Shown here in pieces: positions 11,798-22,650 of a DNA stretch of 64,000 nucleotides. The stretch's first letter is position 1. Every line of letters starts with the position of its first letter. The position numbers and the translations under genes were made by a program. The stretch is from Tritrichomonas musculus (Eukaryota > Parabasalia > Tritrichomonadida > Tritrichomonadidae). The notes under the pieces were generated by a model. The model was not told the DNA's origin and ran no database searches. It saw nothing but the letters and a program-made list of their open reading frames with translations. The stretch covers positions 9,486,001 to 9,550,000 of the forward strand of contig JAPFFF010000001.1 of assembly GCA_039105265.1 (NCBI GenBank), in the 5' to 3' direction.

Positions 11798-12911
11798 TTA
11801 TAAAAGAAAAATCTTGCTAAAACTAATATCACACTTAGTGATGGAATCAATTATTATAGGGAATAATGGCATGTAGTTATGCTTATGCAAGCTTGCAATT
11901 AATTCTTCATTAACTTTTGTTGGAAACAAATTGTAGTTAAAATTTTCTATGATTTCGTTTATTGGAAAATGTATGCTTTTGGTGATATCATCAGAACTGT
12001 AATCATTTGGCTTATTATTGACAAAGTAATCACAAATTTCTTTATGATGGCATCTGATTGATTCATCAACAATTACTGTATAATTATTGCCCAAAATGAT
12101 TTTTTCCTCAAGTAAATGTATCATTTGGGCACTCATTGAATGAACTGCAAAGAGCCACAATGCTTGTGCAAATTCAACATTTTAATGCATCAAATATAAA
12201 AATATTTTTACAGAACCAAAAAAAAAACTAAAAAAGAATTTGTCTCAAAAAGTGACGATGGCATTTGACCTTCGAGGTCAATTTCTAAGTGAGTTGTATA
12301 AGAGATAAATTCTTTGATTGAGTCATTACGAATCATTTTGCAGATAATATTATGATTCTCACCTTCATTACGATTCTCCTCTAAATTATTTGTTATTTTC
12401 GAAGGAATGTTTTCGATGATGGTTGATAAAAATGAATATTTTTTTTTTTGAGGATGATTTTGGATAAAGGTCAGGCGCTTTGGGTGGAAATAATATATAT
12501 ATTATCTAATTTGTCAGTAAATGGAAGAGGATTTTGATTTAAATAGTCGACAATACTATCATTAAATGAAATTATATTATTCTTTAAAAGAAAAAGAATA
12601 ATTCGCTGATTAACTTGGATAATTTTGAAAATTTCAAAATCTGAGAATTCTTCTTTGATGACATTCTTTAAAAAAATAAAGATTTGTTCAATTCTTTGAA
12701 AAAAGTATTTATTGCGGTGATGATGATTAATTATTTTAGATAATAGTTGAGGAATTTCGTAAATATCTTCTCTTTCTTTATAATTTTGGAGAGAAGAAAT
12801 AAAAAGTTCAAAATCTTCTATATTATCGTATTGTCGGTCGATATACTGTAAAAGTAGATTATAATAATCTTTTCTTTGCTGGAAATTTTGCTGATATATT
12901 AAAGAATTCAA
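11798..12911 (-). pseudogene. DUF3447 domain pseudogene, 5' portion of LRR fusion
   Basis: The N-terminal block (12471-12911) matches the helical N-terminus of the intact DUF3447 protein at 3950-5923 (PQLLSKIINHHHRNKYFFQR). The C-terminal block (11798-12160) carries WLFAVHSMSAQMIHLLEE and ESIRCHHKEICDYF. Between them the family motifs are still readable in shifted frames (IICKMIRNDSIKEF; SSLFETNSFL), but the LIEYAA core is missing, so there is a small deletion as well as frameshifts. It lies just upstream, on the same strand, of the LRR pseudogene blocks, mirroring the DUF3447-LRR order at 15782-17866. Confidence 0.7.
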
Positions 12912-13498
12912 AATACTTAACTATAAAATTGCTATATTTGTGAATATTTGTTCATTTCACTAAATAATCGAAAAATTGAATGTATTCAAAAATTTTTAAG
13001 GATAAGATAAACTAAGTTTTTTAATTTGTCCCTTCTTATCGTCCTCTCAAATTTGAATAAAGCTAAATATTTTTTATTAAGTTATAATGGTATGATTACT
13101 TTCATATTAATTTTTTTAATTCATTCAATTTTATCAAATCCCGAGGCATTTAACGAAGGAATAAAACTAAAATTTCAAAATTGAAGTTCTTTATGGGTAA
13201 ATTTTTTGAAAAAGATTAATTAATTTATTTTTCATCCTGATATCAAAACGGCAATTTGTGAACGTTGCTTGACAGCAGGATCTTTAATTTTCACTTTAAA
13301 TTCAAATAAATATTATAAATATCATATGTTTAAGCTTTTTTTGTAATTATTTGAGCAAATAAAATCATTATACAAAAACGTATTTTTCGATAATTTTAAT
13401 ATATTGATTATCTTTAAATTAATAATATTTATCTTTATTTTTTTAATAAATATATATTTAATTTTGTTTGTTAATGTGCATAAAACATGAATTATTAT
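12912..13498. other. AT-rich intergenic region
   Basis: No supported gene, RNA or repeat was seen in these roughly 590 bases. Confidence 0.55.
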
Positions 13499-13702
13499 TT
13501 AAATTTTAAAAAATAAAGTGAAATCGTTATATTTACCTTTTTTCAATTGATTTGGAATTTGGCCTGTTTCATCAAATTTTTTTAATACATATCTAATCCT
13601 GACTTGGCCAACATGGATTGCTTTTCGAATTTTTGACATTGAATAATGTTCATCATGAAATAACCGTACTATTGCTTGTTCGACACTTTCGTCTTGATAC
13701 AT
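13499..13702 (-). pseudogene. Truncated HTH domain, probable transposase remnant
   Basis: A 67-aa frame with a helix-turn-helix-like N-terminus (ESVEQAIVRLFHDEHYSMSK, then IRKAIHVGQVRIRYVLKKF, then DETGQIPNQLKKG). This resembles the start of DDE-type transposases that are abundant in trichomonads, where the text normally continues into a catalytic domain. Here the similarity stops after LKKGK and the frame ends in low-complexity residues, so only the DNA-binding head remains. The family call is from pattern recognition. It could also be a small DNA-binding protein in its own right. Confidence 0.45.
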
Positions 13703-15781
13703 TTTATTAAAATAAAGCTAAAATTCTAATAATTTTTAAAAATTTTTGATCATTCAATTTTATAAAGAATTTATATGAATTTAAATAAAAATTGAAAACA
13801 TATAATTTTTGTCAAATAAATTGAGAGAAAAATAGACCGTCTGGCTTTTGATTTCAAGTTTATTTTTTAAAAAACGATCATTTTCAATTCAAAAAAATTA
13901 CCATTTTTCCCCAGTTTTTTCCATTCAATTTTCTGGGGAAAAATTACACTTCCCTATCATAAATGTGAAAATTTCAAAAAATTATTTTTTTTTTGAAATA
14001 ATTACACTTCCCTATCATGTCATATGGACCTAATTCAACAACGGGCGGCATACCATTTGGTTGAACAAAACAAAATTAAACGACCGTTTAAAATAATATT
14101 AAAAAATAAAATATGGTATTTCTATGAATAGTCCTTATTATATTTAAAAGAATACCATATTTTTAGATTTTTAGACAAAATACAATACATTTGTAATTCT
14201 AACATTTACTTTTGAATTCAAAAAGACAGTTTATTTAAGTAAATTTTACAAATATAGAATCAAAAACAAGGTGATCTATTTTTAAAGTTTCCTATAGGAT
14301 TTTTTCTAAAACAACAAATATGTTATAATAGTTGGCAGTGAACTATCAGTAATATTAATAATTATATCATGAAAAAATAGGAAGGAGAACAAAAAAAGTT
14401 AGATTATTCGAACAACTGTGAAAAGTTTAAAATTCTTATTTTCTCCAAATTTTTGTTTACTATTTACAGAAAAAAAAAATATGGTTTAAAACATTGATAG
14501 AGACAAATAAATGTCATGATAAATGTTTTAATTTGCGTTATTGAGTTGATTTTATGAAAAATTTTTTATTAAATAAATAAATATTTTTTTAAAAAAACAA
14601 ATAATCAAAAATTTTCATAAGAAAGAAAACATAAATAATAGAATTTAATCCGGATATATACTCATTTATAATATGGGTTATATATATTAAAATATCAATT
14701 GATTTTAATAACTTAAGCTTGCTAAAAAGACACATTTATTTTTTATTGTCTAAACTATTTCAAAAAGTTGTATATACGACCATATATTATCACAAATATA
14801 TATGATAATTGTCTTTCATTATTTCATGTAGTTCATTAATTTCTTTATTTATCATTTTTTGCTTAGTAAAAATTTGATTTTAATGATTTTTTTCTTAAGA
14901 TTTTAAAATAGAATGAGTCAAAACACATACCATTTTTGAATAGTTTACAGTACCACATTTGAATTATTCAAATATATTTTGTAAGGTGGAAGCTCCTGGT
15001 CCTTATTTAGTTTGCATTTTAAATTACCTTATTTGACATAACAGTATTTTCTTTCTAAATAAAATAATTTAAAAATAATGAGATGCATTGCGCCTTTTTA
15101 ATTTTTCGAGTGAATTTGAAATTTAGTGATTAGTATTTATTATTATTAACACTTTCTTGATTACTTTTCTGTAATAATATGCAATTTTTATGGTTAATCA
15201 ATGTTTTTATGCTTTTATATCATTTCTCTCATAATCTCCCTTTTCTGATAATGTTGTCATCAAGTATTTTTTTAAAGTTTTTAGATTTTTAGATTTTTAG
15301 TTTTAATTTTAATTTTAATCCTTATGAAGTTCACACTGTGAATTTTCATTTATTTGGTAAATATTTTATTTTGATCTGTTTTTAATGCTCTTTTTTATAT
15401 TAATCTACGATTATTTTTAATTGAAAAAGTTTCCAAAAAAGTGGAGGCTAAAATCCATATTTTAACATTTTTTTCCCAAATTTCCTTTCCATTTTTGGGG
15501 GTTTAAAAAACTTCACATTTTGAAAGGGCTAAAGAAACTTTAAACTTGTAAATATATATGAAAACAATGCAAAATTATTTAAAGTAAACTAAAATGGAGG
15601 CTATTTGATCATTTTGCAAATAGCTGAGAATAGATATGTGACATAAAAAATTGGGGACTAGGTTGGAATTTTTCTTTAAATATAATTTTCATACATTCTT
15701 TATTATGCCTCTCCTAAATCTTTTCAAATGATAAAATATAAAATGAAGAATAAATGTAAAATATTATTTTTTATTTATTAA
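13703..15781. other. Long AT-rich gene-free region
   Basis: About 2.1 kb without a supported gene. It contains a hairpin (13904-13943), an 18-bp direct repeat ATTACACTTCCCTATCAT at 13943-13960 and 14001-14018, and TTTTTAGA-type short tandem runs near 15,280-15,320. No tRNA-like or transposase sequence was recognised. Confidence 0.55.
13904..13943. repeat. Perfect 11-bp hairpin
   Basis: TTTTTCCCCAG at 13904-13914 and CTGGGGAAAAA at 13933-13943 form a perfect 11-bp stem with an 18-nt loop. The GC core is unusual in this AT-rich stretch. The role is unknown; it may be the relic of a small element near the HTH fragment. Confidence 0.5.
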
Positions 15782-16696
15782 TTAATATGTTGTGACTTTT
15801 GCTATTGATGGTATCGAGAGATTTCTTAGATCAATAAATGATGGAATTAATATTTGTGTTAATGATGAACATTCTCTGAAAGCATAATCTCCAATTGAAG
15901 TCACAGATGATGGAATTGATATTTGTGTTAGTGATAAACATCCATAGAAAGCATATCTTCCAATTGAAGTCACAGATGATGGAATTGATATTTGTGTTAG
16001 TGATAAACATCCATAGAAAGCAGAATCTCCAATTGAAGTCACAGATGATGGAATTGATATTTGTGTTAGTGATAAACATCCATAGAAAGCAGAATCTCCA
16101 ATTGAAGTCACAGATGATGGAATTGATATTTGTGTTAGTGATGAACATCCATCGAAAGCAGAATCTCCAATTGAAGTCACAGATGATGGAATTGATATTT
16201 GTGTTAGTGATGAACATCCATAGAAAGCATATCTTCCAATTGAAGTCACAGATGATGGAATTGATATTTGTGTTAGTGATAAACATCCATAGAAAGCAGA
16301 ATCTCCAATTGAAGTCACAGATGATGGAATTGATATTTGTGTTAATGATGAACATTCTCTGAAAACATAATCTCCAATTGAAGTTACAGATGATGGAATT
16401 GATATTTGTGTTAAATTGGTATTTCCATTGAAAAGATGTTTGGGTATTTCTTTTTCTTTTAATAATAAAAAATAAATAACTTCAACGTCATTTTGACTGG
16501 CCGCTTTTTGTAATGCTGTCTTATAAAAAAAAATATGAAACATTGAAAAAAATTGATGTCGATGAATGTTATAAAAATATTCAATATTTGAAATACCATA
16601 AAATATACACTTATCGAACACAATTAAAATGTTTTATGATGTTATCTTATTGAATTGTGGTCGCTGAAATCAGTTCTTCATCAAAATATTTGTGAT
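15782..16696 (-). pseudogene. BspA-type LRR part of a broken DUF3447-LRR gene
   Basis: The minus strand first reads an ankyrin-like motif (FYKTALQKAASQNDVEVIYF), then PKHLFNGNTNLTQIS, followed by about ten BspA-type LRRs of the form IPSSVTSIGDSAFYGCLSLT. The open frame has no ATG at its 5' end (first possible start GTG at 16619-16621). Stops and a frameshift separate it from the DUF3447 part at 16697-17866, which lies directly upstream on the same strand. The ankyrin and LRR parts are in one frame, so the ancestral product was probably DUF3447-ankyrin-LRR. Eight of the LRR units are near-identical 69-bp repeats. It may still be expressed as a separate product, but the simplest reading is a broken gene. 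Confidence 0.65.
15826..16413 (-). repeat. 69-bp tandem array encoding LRRs
   Basis: The unit starting AATTGAAGTCACAGATGATG recurs at 15893, 15962, 16031, 16100, 16169, 16238, 16307 and 16376, exactly 69 bases apart, with only a few substitutions per unit. Each unit encodes one 23-residue BspA-type LRR on the minus strand. The units lack stops in other frames too, which creates spurious long frames on both strands. Confidence 0.9.
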
Positions 16697-17866
16697 TTAA
16701 ATAATTTTCATTTTGATTCCTTCTTCTTTCTCTTTCAATAAAAGGTTGAAAAGTTCGTTATATTTATAGAGGTCCAAATAGAAGAATCCATGTTCTTTGA
16801 TGGTTTCTGTCTCTAAATAATAGTAATTATGGTATTTTATGCAATTACATGTAATTGTTTCGTTTCGTTTTGGATCTTTTTCTTCTTGAAACAGAAAATT
16901 ATTTTGAATGTAGTCAGCGAAATCATTGTGATGGCATTTAATTGATTCAGTAAGGCATCTCAAATATTCGTTATTTGCTTCATTTAATTCTTCTTCATTT
17001 TTGTTATCAAATTTTGGTGGACAAACCTCCTTTGTTTCAAGAATATGAATCAATGATGCATTTTTTGAATGAATCGCATAAAGCCACAGCGATGCTCTCA
17101 ATTCAACTTCACTCATCATCAAATATTGGAAAATTTGAATCGATCCAAAGAAAGCTGAATATTCAATCAGAGTCGTATCTTTTCGTTCGAGTATGAATGA
17201 ATTGGTCTCAAAAATTGATGGTGCAATTTGGCTTGAAAGTGAACAGTTACTCCGAGTCACATATGAAACGAATTCTTCAACTGAATCATTTCGTATCATT
17301 GAGCAAATGTGCGAGTCATTCTCGCCTTCTTCGCGTTTCAAATCATAGTTGTCAAAAATATTTGATGACTTATTTAAAAGTTCGTTTTTAACCGTTTTCA
17401 TTTTCTCTGCTCCTAAAAATTCTTCGAGCTCGGGATAGAAAAAGTGACAGTAACGGTTACCGTTAGCTTCGTATTTAGTCATCATCGATTCACAAATATT
17501 GTCTGTTAGTCTTATGACATCATTCGACAATAGAAAATGAACGAGTAATTTGTTGTCTTCAAAAATATAGAAGATTTCCTCATTTGACAAGGTCTGTTTG
17601 ATTTGGTCTTTATAGTGAAGAAGAAGTTGTTTAGTTCTGGCGATGAAAGTTGTATCACGGTGGTGTTCGTCACTGATATTTTTTATAATTCGCAAAAAGT
17701 CTTTCATGTCTTCAAAAGCTCCATCTTTGTCTTTCTGCTTGAGATTTGGAGATGATCTTTCAAAACATTCTTCAATCGTTGTGTAGTCGAAATTCTCATC
17801 TGAATTTTCAAGAAATTCGAGAATTTCAGCGTAAAGTTTTTTCTTATCAGCGATATAGCTTTCCAT
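16697..17866 (-). CDS. DUF3447 domain protein, 5' part of broken DUF3447-LRR gene
   Basis: A 389-aa frame starting at ATG. It has the helical N-terminus of the family (FLRIIKNISDEHHRDTTFIA) and a full DUF3447 region: ICSMIRNDSVEEFVSYV, TTLIEYSAFFGSIQIFQYLM, SLWLYAIHSKNASLIHILET and ESIKCHHNDFADYI. It ends soon after YNELFNLLLKEKEEG. A family-like continuation (NYLNHKYFDEELISATTIQ) is readable in another frame before further stops, which indicates a frameshift near 16,710. It might be translated as a DUF3447-only protein. It is a close relative of the intact gene at 3950-5923; the molecular function is unknown. Confidence 0.65.
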   Translation of the reverse strand: MESYIADKKKLYAEILEFLENSDENFDYTTIEECFERSSPNLKQKDKDGAFEDMKDFLRIIKNISDEHHRDTTFIARTKQLLLHYKDQIKQTLSNEEIFYIFEDNKLLVHFLLSNDVIRLTDNICESMMTKYEANGNRYCHFFYPELEEFLGAEKMKTVKNELLNKSSNIFDNYDLKREEGENDSHICSMIRNDSVEEFVSYVTRSNCSLSSQIAPSIFETNSFILERKDTTLIEYSAFFGSIQIFQYLMMSEVELRASLWLYAIHSKNASLIHILETKEVCPPKFDNKNEEELNEANNEYLRCLTESIKCHHNDFADYIQNNFLFQEEKDPKRNETITCNCIKYHNYYYLETETIKEHGFFYLDLYKYNELFNLLLKEKEEGIKMKII

Positions 17867-18450
17867 ATTTGCAAAGAGGGGAAAAAAAAAGTAATTTTTT
17901 TTATAAATAAAATTTTATATCAAAAAGTTAGCATTATCACAAAAAGTTTAAATTTTTCTCTACTATAGATTTGTTTGAGTTGTATTTATATTTTATTTAT
18001 TATATAATATTGAATATATTTTTCTTATTTAGAAGACGTAATTAAAAATTTTGAAATTTTGGTAAATTGATACCCCTTTTTTCAAACAAATATATTTGAT
18101 TTTTTTATTTCCAAAAAATTTGAATACTTTCTAAATTTTTTTTTCTTGATATCAAAATTTTTCTCGATATCGATTATCAAATTAATAACTTTGTAATCAA
18201 TATCAAAAAATGTACTGATAATTGATATCGATTATCGAGATATAACAAGCCTAAACTGAAGTGAGATTTTGATATCAAGAGACAGTCTTATTATCAGTAC
18301 TGCAAATGAATTTTACAATTTTACAGAATATTAAAACCTCGAAATACTGTTTTTTATATATAAAAACTCAACGAAATTAAAAAAAAAAAAAAAATAAAAT
18401 AAAAAAATAATAAAAATCAAAACATTTAAAATCAAAATGATAAAAATCAC
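17867..18450. other. AT-rich intergenic region with ATCGAT palindromes
   Basis: Contains two related near-palindromic blocks, TCTCGATATCGATTATCAA (about 18171-18189) and TTGATATCGATTATCGAGA (about 18222-18240), lying as an imperfect inverted pair, plus poly-A runs near 18,380-18,400. No gene was seen. Confidence 0.5.
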
Positions 18451-21400
18451 TTATGGGTTTTCGCTTGGTTCAGCTGATTCTTCTTCATCAAAAATTGGAT
18501 TTGAAACCAGGAGAGAACTGACCAAGTTTGAATTTCTTTTAACTTTTGGCTTCTGAACGATATCACTTTGAATTGCTCTTAGACCGCTAGCCACCTCAGA
18601 TTTCCTCCTTTTTTCCTGTCTGATTCTCTTAGCTATTTCGACATTTGTGTCCTTCAAATGCTCGAATGAAATCGAAGGGAATGAAGTCAATTCTCCTTCG
18701 ATTTCCTCGTCTTCTTTCCGACTTTTCTTAAAGAAATCGTTCTGCATTAATCTCAAATTATTAGAGCTGCTGTTTGTACTAACAACGCTGCTGTTATTGT
18801 TGTTGTTGCAGCTGCCTTCACTCGTGTCTACAATCAAAGAGTTAGTGTTACTATTTGAAGTCAAGTTCAAATTCAAGTTTGAGTTTGTTCCAGCAATCAA
18901 AGAAGGAGGCTGATTGGAACGTTCAGCCACGGACACTTCCATGTCTTCAATTATATCATTCTCATCACGCTGACTAAAGCTATAGCGTGTTGAAAAGTAA
19001 TTCTTATAATTATCTATGTTTGAAGTGTCAGGAACGAAGACTGGTTCTAAAGATTCGACGTTATTCCAATCAATTCCTTCGAACCAAGGATGATTCATTA
19101 TTTCGTCGATCGACTTGGATCCAAGCCTTTTCTCCGGATCGACAGCAAGAAGTTTATGAATGAAATCTTTTCCGGTTTCACTAACTTCAGCATCATCAAG
19201 CTCCTCCCAGCAGCCAGCACCGATAAGAATGCGTCTGAAAGTGTCAACTTCATCAACGCCGTGAAAAGGAGGAATCCCTGTCAGCAACTCAAAAACCACG
19301 CAGCCAAGTGACCAATAGTCAGCCGTGTAAGTGTGTCTCTTTGATTTAATAACTTCGGGAGCCATGTAGTCAGGAGTTCCGACAACAGCGTTTGTATGTG
19401 CAATAGAAGCATTATTATTATTATTATTGTTGTTGTTGTTGTTTGGAGAGCTTGAATCTGCGGAAACACTCGATACACTCGAAATGTTTGGATTGGTGGA
19501 TTCCGCTGAAATGTTGGAGAAACTGGATGTGTTTATGTTGTAAGAATCAGTGGAAAGATTCGAATTGGCAATGTTCCTGTAGTATGAAGGATCGTTCGAT
19601 TCGGTGGACGACGTTGTGATGAGTGGAAGTGATTGGTCGCTCGACGACAAATCAAGAAGGATGGATGAAGTTGGATCTGACAAATTTGGCCTTGGAATGT
19701 TGCCGTGCTGTGGCGATGATGTTGTTGAGTTGTTGCTGCGTGAGCTGTCATCAACACCGGGAAGACTGTTGTGCCGAACGTAGCTGCCGTCTTTGCCTTT
19801 CTTCTTTGGTCGACGAATTTTGAATGAGTTGGACGTTGTTGCCGACAATCGCTGGTTAGCTACACCAAAGTACGAAAGACCAAAATCAGCAAGCTTAATG
19901 CGGCCTTGAGCTGTGATGAGGATGTTGTCTGGCTTGATGTCTCTGTGAACTATTCCATTCAATCTGAGAAAATGTAAGGCTTTCACAATTTGGACAGTAT
20001 AGGTGCGGGTGTTGTCTTCTGAAAGACATCCAATGTTCTGAAGAAGAGTAAATATGTCACCTCCTGGAATATATTCCATCACAAGGTAGAGATTGTTCTT
20101 TTCAACAAATGAATAATCTAAAATGTTAGATAAACTCAAATAAACAAAAACAGCAACAACAAAAATAAACTAATATATATATATAAATAAATTAACAATC
20201 AATTAAAAAAGTAAAAAAAAAAAAAGCAGCTTTTTGAATAAAGTCATTCAAAAAGTTACTTTCAGAATTTATAAATTCCCTTTTTTTTTTTTTTTTTTCA
20301 CGCACTAATGATTGCTAAATTATTTAATATTATTATTTGTTATTATTGTTGTTGCTGTATATATAAAAACATACAGAAATTAACAATGAAAGGCGAATGA
20401 AGGCATCGCATTATATCACGCTCAGCCGACACTGCTCTTATTTGATTTTTCTGGTTCATATTTGCCTTTTTAATAACTTTGATTGCATAAAGATCGCCCG
20501 TCTTCTTCTTCTTTGATAAATAAACTCTTGCAAAAGCTCCACTTGAAAGTCTTCCGATAATCAGGAAGTCTGAGAGATGAGTTCTTAGTCCTGTGTGAGA
20601 AGTTCTTCGCCCGATGGTTGTCATAGAAATAGCATCAGCTTGTTTGACAATTTCTTGGCAGCATCGAAGCTTCTTAATGCAAATTTGGCGAGCTTTTACG
20701 AATATTGGAATTAATTGATTTGCATCTTCTGGTATTTGAAACGTTGTAAGAGCTTCGACTGTAAATTGGAGTTGTTCAAGACCATCTGTATCTGCTTTTG
20801 TTATATCGATTGCTAGCGAAATTAGCGTAAATAATTGTAATATTGGAAAAATAACGTAGAGAACGATTTGTTGATCTCCTGGCCATGGTTCGTTGAGATA
20901 TTTATTGGCAATCTTTGATCTGAGAACTTTTAATTGTTCGCCATATCTGTAAAAGTGAAATAAAGTCTGATGTTCTTTAATACATAAAGTTGAGTGCTTT
21001 TCTATTAAATCAAGCGGTACTACTTGTTCGCATATTCGACATATAAAATTGCTATCTGATGTATTAATACTTTGAATCTGATCTATACTTTCATTAAGAT
21101 CTTCTTCTTGATCGCCATTATCAGAAATATCATTTTCTATTGTTGATACTGATGAAAAACGTCTAATTTTTTTGTTTGTTCGTTCTGAAAATGATGAAAA
21201 ACATATAAAAGTTCTAACTCGTAATATTGTAATTAAAACGGAAAGAATTGTTGATATTAAACTTTGTTCATCTGATTTAATTTTGATACTATTATAATTT
21301 TGCAGTAACAAATGCATTTTATCGCATTGCACAGAAGCTTCATCAAATAATGTAGCATAAGTAGAGTTAAAAATATTATTGATTGACTGTTTAACTTCAT

Positions 21401-21716
21401 TGCATAAATCTTTTTCCTCTAATACTTGATCAGTTTTCTCGAAAATTCGTTCAAGAACTGTTCGTTGACTTCTGAGATAAAGATAATTTGGAATCATTTC
21501 AGAAATATTCTTATTATCATTCACAGGTTGAAACGATTTTTCTACATTTGAAGTAACTGGTACTGCTAAATCATCTGTCGTTTTTGAATCTGGAGAAATT
21601 TTAAGGTGGTTGTTGTTTATAAAAATAACTGATGGCGGCCGATTAGAACGATGAAATATATGTCTTGTATTTAGCGATTCAGATATATTGAAAGATGGTA
21701 CTTTCTTAGTTTTCAT
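18451..21716 (-). CDS. Greatwall/Rim15/IRE-type AGC protein kinase (one intron)
   Basis: Spliced as complement of 20375-21716 joined to 18451-20117, giving 3,009 nt and 1,002 aa. A C2HC zinc knuckle lies at C226-x2-C229-x11-H241-x3-C245 ([12 protein letters not shown]), as in the Rim15 and plant IRE kinases. The kinase domain starts near residue 384 ([11 protein letters not shown]), with AIKVIKK, the HRD aspartate at 507, DFG at 525 and GTPDYMAPE about 165 residues later. That long Ser/Asn-rich insert between DFG and the APE region is the hallmark of Greatwall-type kinases, which restrain PP2A-B55 through small inhibitors in other eukaryotes. The AGC tail ([11 protein letters not shown]) is present. 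Splicing creates the expected [17 protein letters not shown]. The identity is strong; the cell-cycle role here is inferred. Confidence 0.85.
20118..20374 (-). other. Spliceosomal intron, 257 nt
   Basis: The donor is GTATGT (first base 20374) and the acceptor region is CTAACATTTTAG (last base 20118). Removing it joins two frames whose lengths sum to a multiple of three, and rebuilds a consensus kinase segment ([11 protein letters not shown]). The donor equals the trichomonad consensus. The branch motif CTAAC sits right at the acceptor, as in Trichomonas, but ATTTTAG replaces ACACAG. The intron holds an 18-T run and several stops. Confidence 0.9.
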
Positions 21717-21980
21717 TAGTTAACGAAATCTAAAAACTTGAAAATTTTCAGACACTATCGCTATTTTGAATTTTTTTTTATATTATTCAATTATTCAATT
21801 CTCTTTTAATAAAATAAAAAACAAATTACTAACTTTTCCAAATCAAAATAGCATGTTAAATCAAATAACGAGAATCTATGATTATTTTTTATTCAGAACT
21901 GAATTGAAAATTTTGAATCAATTAAAAAAAAAAAAAAATTGAAAGATATAACGACATTTTGGAAATATGAGTATATGAGG

Positions 21981-21985
21981 AATAT
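21981..21985. repeat. Left target-site duplication of Maverick (AATAT)
   Basis: AATAT directly precedes the inverted repeat and is matched by AATAT at 41033-41037. GAATAT is shared by both sides if the last G of the right end is counted, so a 6-bp duplication is also possible. Confidence 0.75.
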
Positions 21986-22006
21986 CGTCGTATGTATTTA
22001 CTGTGA

Positions 22007-22027
22007 TTTTAGGACTTCGTCCTAAAA
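22007..22027. repeat. Subterminal hairpin (left)
   Basis: TTTTAGGAC, loop TTC, GTCCTAAAA: a perfect 9-bp stem with a three-base loop, 21 bases from the element end. The mirror copy is at 40991-41011. Confidence 0.8.
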
Positions 22028-22221
22028 CCCCAGTAACTCAAGAATTTAAAATCATAACTTTAAACCCGAACATATTATTAAATTTTACAACACCACTGAT
22101 TCATCACCCCTTCATAAATGATTTTTCATAAATTTTATCCTCAAATCTCAAAAGTCAAAAATTGAAAACATAAATTTTATACGTAAATGATTAAATTTAT
22201 TTTAAAATAAAGAATATGTTA

Positions 22222-22436
22222 AAACTAACGACGGTTGACGAGTAAAAACGAAATTTTCAATAATTACTCAAATTAAATATAAACTAACGACGGTTGACGA
22301 GTAAAACGAAGATTTCAATAATTACTCAAATTAAATATAAACTAACGACGGTTGACGAGTAAAACGAAGATTTCAATAATTACTCAAATTAAATATAAAC
22401 TAACGACGGTTGACGAGTAAAAACGAAATTTTCAAT
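22222..22436 (+). repeat. 58-59-bp tandem units in left TIR
   Basis: Units starting AAACTAACGACGGTTGACGA begin at 22222, 22281, 22339 and 22397; the last is truncated after 40 bases. The right TIR has one unit fewer. These could be iterons for an element protein, but that is inference. Confidence 0.9.
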
Positions 22437-22650
22437 ACTTTGACGAGAAAACGACTAGTCAAATTTTTTAAAATTTTTTAATTCAATACTCTCACAAATC
22501 GAAAAAATTTTATAAAATACGTTATTTCCGAAATGTCTGATAATTTGAATACTTCGCCAAGGGCTCAAACTTTTCAAAGTTTCACATAAATCGAAAAAAA
22601 TTTTTATAAATAAACGTTCACCACAAATTATAAAATTATTTTATCATTTA

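Noticed and set aside
15895-16362. 155-aa plus-strand frame and a 174-aa second minus-strand frame in the LRR array
   Set aside because: Both arise because the 69-bp unit lacks stops in other frames; the BspA LRR consensus is found only in the third minus-strand reading.
15893-16400. CRISPR-like regular repeats
   Set aside because: The repeats are directly adjacent coding units without unique spacers; the same applies to the 58-59-bp units in the Maverick ends.
20343-20374. Kinase N-terminal half ending in IQQQQ as a separate protein
   Set aside because: The ending is intron read-through; splicing at GTATGT/TTTTAG restores a continuous kinase domain.
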